Assembly (NCBI GenBank): GCA_030068145.1
Contig: JAPJBO010000059.1
Span: forward strand, 1-64,000
Length of the DNA stretch: 64,000 nt
Source: Diplonema papillatum
Lineage: Eukaryota; Euglenozoa; Diplonemea; Diplonemida; Diplonemidae
Direction of reading: 5' to 3'
In this document: positions 57,055-64,000 of the stretch, piece after piece
Numbering within the stretch: position 1 is the first letter of the stretch
How the letters are laid out: every line of letters starts with the position of its first letter
Program-made: the position numbers and the translations under genes
Notes under the pieces: model-generated
The model's input: the letters and a program-made list of their open reading frames with translations, nothing else
Databases searched by the model: none
Told to the model about the DNA's origin: nothing

Positions 57055-57221
57055 TGCTACTGCTACGTGCTGCTGATGCTACGTGTGTGAATACCACCAC
57101 CTACGTGCTGTACTGCTCCATGCTGTGTATGCTATGCTGCTACTGCTACGTGCTGCTGCTTGCTACGTGTGTGTGAATACCACCTACGCGCTGTACTGCT
57201 CCGTGCTGTGTACGCCATGCT
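57055..57221. repeat. Tandem duplication of about 83 bp, rich in CTGCTACGTG
   Basis: 57055-57137 and 57138-57221 match closely (TGCTACTGCTACGTGCTGCT, GTGTGAATACCAC, GCTGTACTGCTCC). The unit itself is made of CTGCTAC and TACGTG words. It adjoins repeat family D copy 2. Confidence 0.8.
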
Positions 57222-57245
57222 GCTACGCTGCTGTCACGTGTGATG

Positions 57246-57503
57246 CAGCATGCTGAACGTACTGATTGCAGCACGTTAATATTCTTAGTTTCTTTTTGTA
57301 CACATGCTGAATCAGTTCGTGTACACGTGCTGAAATCAGTACGTTATCAGCACGTACTACCTTTTCTGTAGATTCGTCTGGGGAATCAACCGTAGTAACG
57401 GCAGATCCTGCTGTTGCTAACCACCGCGACACTGGAGGGTTGAGGCCGGAGAGGAGGCAGAGGCAAAGACATGCAAACACTGCAGGTGAGCCCCCTGACC
57501 CTA
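57246..57503 (+). repeat. Dispersed repeat family D, copy 2
   Basis: Partner of 23496-23792. It lies immediately at the 3' end of the zinc-finger membrane-protein gene (57501-59318), where it may supply the stop or sit in an intron. Confidence 0.85.
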
Positions 57504-59318
57504 CGCAAGACAAGCTGGGTACGCTGCATGATACGCTGCACTACATACCTTGTCCACGATGCTGGCGATTATGCCTGGCACCGACGTTGCTGCGCAGACG
57601 GTGACGTTCGTGACGAGGAGCCCGCCGCCGGGCGGCTCGTGGTACAGGAGGACCGATTTCGCCTTTTTGACGAGGTCGACGGCCTGCTTGTCTCGCTTGG
57701 TCCGCTCCAGCAGGAGCGCTTTGTGCACAGCAAGCCCGTCGCAGAGGGGCGCGAGGCGGGGGTAGTCGGCCGGGTCTATTTCCGACACGCGGAACTGCAG
57801 CGTGATGCTGTACACCGGCCACACCAGCGGCTTGGTGAAGCGGAAGGTGTCTGCCTCGTCGGTGGTCTGCACCTTCGTTCCGCGAGGCTGGCACCTCGTT
57901 TGGTAGTCAAACGACGAGATGAACTTCGGATCCAGCGATGAAATCTTCGCGCTGGAAGGCAAGGCATACACCGCCTTGTTCAGGCAAAGGATGTAGTCCT
58001 GCAGGTCAGCCGACCCTTCGCTGGTGAGGTCGATCCGGGGGACGTTGTTCTCCGCCGTTTCGTCAGCGAACGCGGACTCGTTCAGAATCAAGTCCGCCAT
58101 CGACAGGTCGCGCTGGGTCAGCCCGACCGCCTTGCAGAACCGAAAGTACAAAAAAGACCCCCCTTCCGACAGCTTGTCGACGTTCTCGGGAGTCGCGGTC
58201 ACGTTCCACGACGACGAGCAGACGCACGGGCTCGCAGCGGGGACGTTTCCGAGGCACCCAGGCGGCAGGCACCGCCCCGCGCCGGCCGCGGAGTACGGCG
58301 ACGGGAGGGACCCTGACCGATACTTCGCCCGCGGGCTCGCGTTGTGAAGGGCGTGCTCGGCGTGGCTGGCGAAGCAGGACGGGCACAGCCGCTTCAAACA
58401 AGCCCGGCAGCCCCTGTTGAAGATGGGGCGCGCGTCGCAAGACGCGCAGTGCGACAGCCCCGGGCCGAAGTCGTGCGGTTTGCTCTGCAGCGCGCACGAC
58501 TCCTCCGCCACCTGACTCCCGAAGGCAAGGGCAGTGGGCACGCCCCTGGTGGGCAAAATGCGAGCGAGCGCCTCGGCTGAGTCTGGTGCGATGAACTCTA
58601 GCAAGACGACCAAGTGCGGCAGCGTGATGCCTACCAGGTCCGGGTCGTCGCCGTGGGCGACGCAGCTAGCTGCGAAGTCCTGCTCGCTCTGCGCGGGGAT
58701 GCCGAGGACGGACAGCAGGCTGTTCCACTCTCGGTGCAGGAGCCGGTCAGAGGCGGGGTTTGCGGAGAACTTGGCCACCGCCGCCTGCGCGAGGTGTAGT
58801 GTGCTCAGCCGCAGCTTCTTGTGCGCCTCGAAACAAGTCGGGCACATCCTCCGCTTGCACTGTCGGCAGCCCCGGTTCCAAATAGGCCGCGCGCCGCAGC
58901 TTTCGCACGCCTTCAACCCCGGCCCCCAATCGTGCAGCTTCGCGCCAGCGTCGCCGCACTCCGGGAACGCCGCGTGGGACAGCAGCCCGAAGTCCAGCGA
59001 GGGCAGGTGGCCGCCCTGCTTCCCCGGTGGGGGCGGCGGGGAGGCCGCTCCGCCGCCGTCGCTCGCGGGCGTGCTCGCGTGCGACACGCACGAATACACC
59101 GACTTCGGCGTGTGCGCCTGCGCCCGCGCCGAGTCGGGCCCGGTTTGCTGGGGTGCCGTGCCCTTCTCGACGTCCGCGTCCGGCGAGCTGCCGCCCGACT
59201 CCCCTGCGTCCTCTGTCTTCCGCGCGTGCGACCACCCCCAGACGGACGCGACCAGGACCAGCATCAGCACAGCCACGATGACCGTCACCAGGAACCCGAT
59301 TTCTTCCGCCCCCTCCAT
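57501..59318 (-). CDS. Membrane-anchored protein with two zinc-finger-like motifs and possible START-like end
   Basis: 605 codons from an ATG at 59318. Residues 8-29 (GFLVTVIVAVLMLVLVASVW) form an N-terminal membrane anchor, followed by a low-complexity Ser/Pro/Gly/Asp stretch to about 115. Two similar motifs with the spacing CxxC-x9-CxxC-x4-CxxC lie at 138-162 (CESC...CRQC...CPTC) and 291-315 (CASC...CRAC...CPSC), each preceded by D(W/F)GPGL. The pattern resembles treble-clef fingers such as FYVE, but the spacing is not canonical. The last part (about 395-600, ending HEPPGGGLLVTNVTV, SVPGIIASIVDKV) weakly recalls START lipid-transfer domains; FYVE-START fusions are common in oomycetes. At VDK the DNA reads AAGGTATGT, a good splice donor, so the final residues may not be real. 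A truncated duplicate lies upstream at 59638-60102. Confidence 0.75.
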   Translation of the reverse strand: MEGAEEIGFLVTVIVAVLMLVLVASVWGWSHARKTEDAGESGGSSPDADVEKGTAPQQTGPDSARAQAHTPKSVYSCVSHASTPASDGGGAASPPPPPGKQGGHLPSLDFGLLSHAAFPECGDAGAKLHDWGPGLKACESCGARPIWNRGCRQCKRRMCPTCFEAHKKLRLSTLHLAQAAVAKFSANPASDRLLHREWNSLLSVLGIPAQSEQDFAASCVAHGDDPDLVGITLPHLVVLLEFIAPDSAEALARILPTRGVPTALAFGSQVAEESCALQSKPHDFGPGLSHCASCDARPIFNRGCRACLKRLCPSCFASHAEHALHNASPRAKYRSGSLPSPYSAAGAGRCLPPGCLGNVPAASPCVCSSSWNVTATPENVDKLSEGGSFLYFRFCKAVGLTQRDLSMADLILNESAFADETAENNVPRIDLTSEGSADLQDYILCLNKAVYALPSSAKISSLDPKFISSFDYQTRCQPRGTKVQTTDEADTFRFTKPLVWPVYSITLQFRVSEIDPADYPRLAPLCDGLAVHKALLLERTKRDKQAVDLVKKAKSVLLYHEPPGGGLLVTNVTVCAATSVPGIIASIVDKVCSAAYHAAYPACLA

Positions 59319-59637
59319 GTTCCTCAGCTCCTCCTCAGCTTCGCATGACTTTCCGGCTGGCGGTAGAGAGAGAGGGAGGAAGAGGAGGAAGAGAAGCGGA
59401 TCCTAGGGGTGTTGGGTGGTTGCTGCGCTTCTCATCCTCTCTTGATTTCGCGTGTTGGCTACCCGTTTTATTGAAGCACCCCTCTTTGCGAAAAGGTGTG
59501 TGTCCACGCGTGGTCTCAATCTTAAGTGGTTACTACCGAAGCCGGTTGTTGTGTGTGTGTGCGTGTGGAATTTCAAGGATAGGTAACAGCTGATGCGGCG
59601 AGTGCACCCCAGGTCTTCAGCTATAGTACGTTTCGGC

Positions 59638-60102
59638 TCAAGCTCCTGCCGGCTGCTCGTTGCACTGCCGGCACCCGCCGCAGCTTTCGCACGCCTTCAA
59701 CCCCGGCCCCCAGTCAGGCAGCTTCGCGCCAGCGTCGCCGCACTCCGGGAACGCCGCGTGGGACAGCAGCCCGAAGTCCAGCGAGGGCAGGTGGCCGCCC
59801 TGCTTCCCCGGTGGGGGGGGCGGGGAGGCCGCTCCGCCGCCGTCGCTCGCGGGCGTGCTCGCGAGCGACACGCACGAATACACCGACTTCGGCGTGTGCG
59901 CCTGCGCCCGCGCCGAGTCGGGCCCGGTTTGCTGGGGTGCCGTGCCCTTCTCGACGTCCGCGTCCGGCGAGCTGCCGCCCGACTCCCCTGCGCCCTCTGT
60001 CTTCCGCGCTTGCGACCATCCCCAGACGGACGCGACCAGGACCAGCATCAGCACAGCCACGATGACCGTCACCAGGAACCCGATTTCTTCCGCCCCCTCC
60101 AT
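59638..60102 (-). pseudogene. Truncated duplicate of the zinc-finger membrane protein
   Basis: 154 codons from an ATG at 60102. The first about 140 residues are nearly identical to the gene at 57501-59318, including the membrane anchor and Ser/Pro stretch. Inside the first finger, seven residues (ARPIWNR) are lost, and soon after GGCRQC the frame leaves the parental sequence and stops. The 5' flank is also duplicated (60103-60190 resembles 59319-59410). It could still make a short anchored protein without fingers, but is most simply a recent partial tandem duplication. Confidence 0.8.
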
Positions 60103-60263
60103 GTTCCTCAGCTCCTCAGCTATGCATGACTTTCCGGCTGGCGGTAGGGAGAAGGAGAAAGAGAAGCGGATCCTGTGGTGGTGTTGCTTATTAGTTCGGT
60201 GTAATTGCCTTATATCCCAATGACGAATGAAGATTGCCTGAAGAACTGTGAAAACGGGACAAC

Positions 60264-60345
60264 GAATCAGATTGTGTATTGTATTGTATTTTCTCCTGTA
60301 CCTCTATATTTCCTCCCTTCCATTCGGAGTCGAAGCAGCTGCGAA
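60264..60345 (-). repeat. SINE-like family B head, copy 4
   Basis: Reverse-orientation family B head (GCAGCTGCTTCGACTCCGAA on the minus strand) ending in an ACAATACAATACACAATC block. It forms the last codons of the retroelement fragment 60267-60881. Confidence 0.7.
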
Positions 60346-60881
60346 GACTCGGCCTTCATCGGGTCTTTCCTGACGGCTTTAGCGGTCGGGTTTACGTCGA
60401 ACACGCCTTCCTCGGATAGGATGCCAACAACAGGGAATCCGATTCCCAAACGCCGAACGAATTCGTTCTCCGTCCCTTTCTTTGCTGCTCCTACCTCCTC
60501 CAGTAGTTCTTCAACCAGTGGAACGTTGATGCGTGCTGCTAGGCTGTGGGCGGGATGTGATTGGTCGTAGTAGGATGACCAGTTAGGACGACGCCTCGCC
60601 GCGATAGCGCGTTCGTTCCAGTGAGCCAACGCTCTCTTCCTGAGGTCCCACGCCTCCGATGACGTCATCGAGGCGTACTGTCGAAACGTAAGGCGAAGGT
60701 CGGGGTCCAGGGTGCTCGACGTATCCATTCTTTCTCGCAGGCGAGATGCTAGGGTCACGTGGTCTTCACAGGATCCAGCCTGAAAATCGTGGGCAATACC
60801 CCTCTGCTTCCGCAGGGGGTTGTACACGAACGAATCATCCCGTCCTTCCTCTCTCTGTGGAATCCCCTGCACCGCAGCCAA
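60267..60881 (-). pseudogene. Retroelement polyprotein-like fragment
   Basis: A frame of about 200 codons without an ATG at its opening. Residues about 120-165 (PLVEELLEEVGAAKKGTENE, then FVRRLGIGFPVVGILSEEGV) resemble the segment with a GFPxxG motif just before the polymerase in some protist reverse transcriptase polyproteins. This is recalled by pattern only. The N-terminal part includes RLRERMDTSSTLDPDLRL and SEAWDLRKRALAHWNERAIA. The last about 25 codons are the head of SINE-like repeat family B, so the coding part was cut by, or joined to, that repeat. No polymerase motifs are present. Confidence 0.4.
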
Positions 60882-61060
60882 AGCTTCTGTTGCAGTGAAG
60901 TTCGATCCTCTTCACACCGGACGGTGCAACTATTACACTGGACTGATTATCAGGGTTACTATGTGGCTCTTCTGGAGCCCTTTCCCTTTCCACACGGGTC
61001 CTGATTCACCCCCTTTGGCCTCTGCCTTAACTTCCCTCCATCCACCTGCTTCCGGGAGTT

Positions 61061-61110
61061 CCGTCAGCACCAGGCCCTCCTGGGGCTGACGCTGGGCCTG
61101 GTGCTGACGG
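61061..61110. repeat. Perfect 17-bp inverted repeat (hairpin)
   Basis: Arms CCGTCAGCACCAGGCCC (61061-61077) and its exact reverse complement (61094-61110) surround a 16-base loop. GC-rich stems follow a gene-free stretch. No T-run or other sign that would make it a terminator. Confidence 0.9.
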
Positions 61111-61607
61111 ACCTCGGGTTTTTTCCCATCTTGCCGACATCCTCCGCATTCCCCGCTTGAAATTTTCCCACATGTATTACGGGTGGCTGGCATATTTTGG
61201 GTGGCTGGTTTGGTGTCACGATGGGGGCGAGGTTCTGTGCAAAGGTGAAAACTGTTGTTTCCTTTTCACCCTTCTTCTCTTTGTAACCTGCTGTGGGAGT
61301 GAAATTCAAAACCGTAATAAAAACAACGGAACTCTTCATCGGAGCTGATCGCGAGCAAAAATTCGTCAAAAAAGGTGTGCAGATGACAGCCTATGTGAAT
61401 CGGCGAAAAAGTCCCAGCCAGTCTGAGCCACCAATCGCTGGTGGCTGCCACCGACTGCCCGTGGCTGTCACCTACACTGACCAGGGGGGGTCGAAAAAAG
61501 CCGGAAAAAGGCATTTCGTCACGTTTCTTTGCATTTTTTTCGCATTTTTGGCCCTTACTACAGGTATGTTTCCAGTTTCGGACACAATCCATTTTTTCCA
61601 CTTTTTG

Positions 61608-61662
61608 AGCTACCACGAGCTACCCGGTAGCTCTGGTAGCTCAGCTACCGGTAGCTGGTAGC
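61608..61662. repeat. AGCTACC/GGTAGCT palindromic cluster
   Basis: Repeated GAGCTACC, GGTAGCTC and GCTACCGGTAGC words can pair in several registers. Confidence 0.75.
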
Positions 61663-62788
61663 CAGCCCCCACACTGTGTGGCATGAGCACGGGGTCAAAA
61701 TAGACTCGGGGACCCTCAACCATGCCATCCATGACAACCAGGGTGAGCTCTAATTGGCAGCACCCCCACTAAGGGAATTTGTGTACAGAGGAAGTGCGCG
61801 TACGAACAAACACAGGTAGTGGTGTTGTTTCTCCTAGCTAACCGTTGGAAAACCGGTGGTAGGAAAGTGACTTCACCGGGTTGTTTCTCCGCCCTTGGTG
61901 AGACCATTTCTTCCATCTCGCAAGTTACCAAGTATTCGGTTGTTTCATGAATGGTGCTACGTGAGCAACGATCCACAGCAAATTCCCCCATTCCGTCGGT
62001 GTCAAAGACAAGGAAACTGCCATCGTCTGGCCTGATATTGATCAGCAACCAGTCAGCCGAGCTGCTTTTCTAAACACGGGGGGCGTGCTGACCTCTTGCT
62101 CGTTGTAAGTGCACGATGGCCTTCGCTTGCCGGTAGACTGCACAAATAAAGAAGCGTGTGAGTGGACCAATTGTATTCCTTCTATCCCTATCATCCGGCA
62201 AAACAGCAGTCAAGGGAACGGACTGCCAGCGGGGAAAGAAGGCCCTGTGCCGTCGCACGGGCACTGTGTAGGTTAGGGGGTGGTCACAACAAGGCAATAC
62301 CACTACTCTTTGTTGTCGCTTTATGTGTTCTAATGATGGGTAAATAGAGTTCTGGTGGCAACTTCCAGGATAGAGCCCTTGTGTCTTACCGGGGGCGCGA
62401 AAGTGGGACAGGCTGCACTTCTACGAGAGTTAAACTCAATGGAAGCCACCGTCACGTGACGTTGCACCTGAACAGTGGCAGCTCGGACCGAAGCTTCCGG
62501 TCGGCGACGTTGTAGACCCGTGCGAGTAGCAGCCGTCTTTCGATCGTTGGTTAATTTTGTGAAGTACAGCGACCCAGCAAAAGTTGCTGCGGAAGGACGA
62601 CAAGGTGGCCTGCAAAAGCATGAGGCGAAAATTCACACTGGCGGGCAACGCGTTGTGGGAAGCTGTCAGTGAGCTGGTCTATCCCCTGCTGACAGACGCG
62701 GGTAATTCAATGCAGTTCTACGGGATAGGAGGGTGGGTCGGCTCTGTCAATTCATGAGAAGGTCCGTTACTGCCAACGAGCATGTGTG

Positions 62789-62905
62789 GACAACGTGTGC
62801 CGTGTTTCGGCTCCGACATGAGGACTGTTCCGGACACACTCAGCCCGATCCCTCGGCATCCAGGTGCAGCAGAGCCACGGCTACGGCGGCTGTCCATTTG
62901 AAATT
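62789..62905 (-). pseudogene. Duplicate of the 3' end of the Nudix gene
   Basis: Resembles 63025-63145 at an offset of about 239 bp, including the sequence that encodes the last Nudix residues (AAVAVALLHLDAEGSG region) and what follows the stop. The rest of the Nudix gene is absent. A partial tandem duplication downstream of the gene. Confidence 0.75.
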
Positions 62906-63078
62906 TACACTGGTGGGCGCCTGCACTCGTCGACGACGCTGCCAGCAGCTGTCAGTTCACAAGGACGGCTGTTTCGGCCGACCACGTCGAAGGGTGACAC
63001 GGTGACCTGGCAAGAGTCTTAGTGGACAACGTGCGCCGTGCTTCTTCGGCTCCGACACGAGGACTGTTCCGGACGCAC

Positions 63079-63780
63079 TCAGCCCGATCCCTCGGCGTCC
63101 AGGTGCAGCAGAGCCACGGCGACGGCGGCTGTCCATTTGACCTCGCCGAAGGCGCCGGCTAGCACACGTTCCGCAAGCTGCGCCTTCGTCAGGACCACCA
63201 CTGCCCGCGCCTCGAGGTCGTCGTCGGCCAGCTCTTTCCCTCCCCCGCCCCCGCCGCCGCCAAGCGGCCGGGAGTTCTTCGCCAAGAAGCAAGTGACCCA
63301 GCCGCCGCCACGGTTCGCCGCCGTCCGGTACGTCCCGAGGTCTACCATCTCATCGGTCTCCATTTTCAACTCCTCCGCCAACTCTCGACGGGAGGCCTCT
63401 GGGGCTGTTTCGGCTCGTTCGACCATGCCGCCTAGCACGGCCAGCGTGGGCTTGCGGAGGCCGTATTTCGTCTGTTTGAAGACGAGGAACACATCGCGGC
63501 TTGCCTCGTGCACCACTACATTGACTGCGTTCGGTTCGTCGAACCAGAGCCAGTCGGCGACAGTGCCCCTATCGGTGCTGACCTTGTGCACCTCGCAGCG
63601 GCCGAAGCGCGTCGAAAACACGGTCCTTGCGGCCAGCGTCTGCTCCGTGCGCCACTTCTCGCCGCCGAACACGTCGGCCGCCTCGCAGCGGCCTTCGCCG
63701 GCCCGCCCAGTCATCAGGAACAGGACCACGATGGCGACTACGGCGACGATCACCAGCTTGTTGCTGCTGCTCGGCGCCAT
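63079..63780 (-). CDS. Membrane-anchored Nudix hydrolase family protein
   Basis: 233 codons from an ATG at 63780. Residues 8-24 (KLVIVAVVAIVVLFLMTG region) form an N-terminal membrane anchor, so the enzyme domain would face one side of a membrane. A Nudix box spans 118-140: Gly118, Glu124, Arg132, Glu133, Glu136 and Glu137 all fit GX5EX7REUXEEXGU, except that the penultimate Gly is Lys139. The metal-binding glutamates are kept, so nucleoside-diphosphate hydrolysis is plausible. The strand before the box (NVVVHEASRDVFLVFKQTKY) resembles ADP-sugar pyrophosphatases, but the substrate cannot be told. A Gly-rich loop (about 174-181) interrupts the C-terminal part. A copy of the gene's 3' end lies downstream at 62789-62905. 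Confidence 0.8.
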   Translation of the reverse strand: MAPSSSNKLVIVAVVAIVVLFLMTGRAGEGRCEAADVFGGEKWRTEQTLAARTVFSTRFGRCEVHKVSTDRGTVADWLWFDEPNAVNVVVHEASRDVFLVFKQTKYGLRKPTLAVLGGMVERAETAPEASRRELAEELKMETDEMVDLGTYRTAANRGGGWVTCFLAKNSRPLGGGGGGGGKELADDDLEARAVVVLTKAQLAERVLAGAFGEVKWTAAVAVALLHLDAEGSG

Positions 63781-64000
63781 CCCGCGGGCGGAATTCCTCT
63801 TTATCCCCGCGCCTTTTTAGCGTTATGTAGAGTCTTTAGCGTTTATTGTGGTTTAGAGGTTCGGTGGTTTAGGGTAGTTATTTAGAGCCTTTTTAGAGTG
63901 AAGGGGAGGGGGTGTAGCGTCATCGGGTGGCTATCGTCGAAAGGGTTCCTTCATTATATCGTACATTGAGATGCTGTGGGTGTGTCTTTGTTGTTGATGT
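63781..64000. other. Region upstream of the Nudix gene
   Basis: Presumed 5' flank of the minus-strand Nudix gene. Contains repeated GTTTAG, TTTAGAG and TTTAGCGTTAT/TTTATT words. No promoter element identified. Confidence 0.35.

Larger units (their letters stand above)
60882..62788. other. Intergenic with hairpins, no gene seen
   Basis: Holds a perfect hairpin (61061-61110) and an AGCTACC-rich palindromic cluster (61608-61662). 62440-62650 weakly resembles 62905-63000. No recognisable coding sequence. Confidence 0.4.

Noticed and set aside
61061-61110. Hairpin as a rho-independent terminator
   Set aside because: The window is eukaryotic-like and no T-run follows the stem.
1-64000. Window as a giant-virus genome segment
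   Set aside because: Low gene density, SINE-like repeats, LINE and hAT relics and no viral core genes argue for a cellular eukaryote.

Overview
The window looks like nuclear DNA of a eukaryote, probably a protist. I cannot name the species. The reasons are low gene density, many short dispersed repeats with A- or T-rich ends, long homopolymer and simple-sequence tracts, a LINE-type retrotransposon with a second decayed copy, and a hAT transposase relic. The main genes encode secreted or membrane-anchored proteins. I see no operons, ribosome binding sites, CRISPR arrays, rRNA or convincing tRNA genes. The code appears standard, and the long genes are uninterrupted by introns.

Two giant genes on the minus strand take up almost half the window. 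The first (1616-12490) has 14 tandem units of about 245 residues. The second (35516-52510) has 22 such units. Each protein has a signal peptide at the start and one membrane segment near the end, followed by an acidic cytoplasmic tail that the two share. From the residue pattern I infer that each unit is a pair of PLAT/LH2-like beta-sandwiches. That would give about 28 and 44 such domains, an architecture that recalls the multi-PLAT protein LOXHD1 on a much larger scale. The first three units and signal peptides of the two genes are almost identical at DNA level over about 2.3 kb at a constant offset, while the rest has diverged. This suggests gene conversion or a recent partial duplication. 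The second gene has also grown internally through 1,497-bp two-unit repeats and a 5,217-bp seven-unit block.

Upstream of the first giant gene lies a LINE (about 12975-18265, plus strand) with an APE-type endonuclease, a reverse transcriptase and a Cys/His-rich tail, broken by frame changes. Upstream of the second giant gene lies a decayed, deleted copy of the same LINE in the opposite orientation (52985-55262).

From 18.3 to 35.1 kb the window is a repeat-rich intergenic region. It holds at least seven dispersed repeat families, several tandem arrays, a hAT relic, one plausible small gene (24118-24867) and two short coding relics.

From 57.2 to 63.8 kb there is a membrane-anchored protein with two zinc-finger-like motifs and a possible START-like end (57501-59318), a truncated copy of it (59638-60102), a retroelement fragment (60267-60881) and a membrane-anchored Nudix hydrolase (63079-63780) whose 3' end is duplicated downstream. 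Every host-type gene in the window is on the minus strand. Only the intact LINE is on the plus strand.
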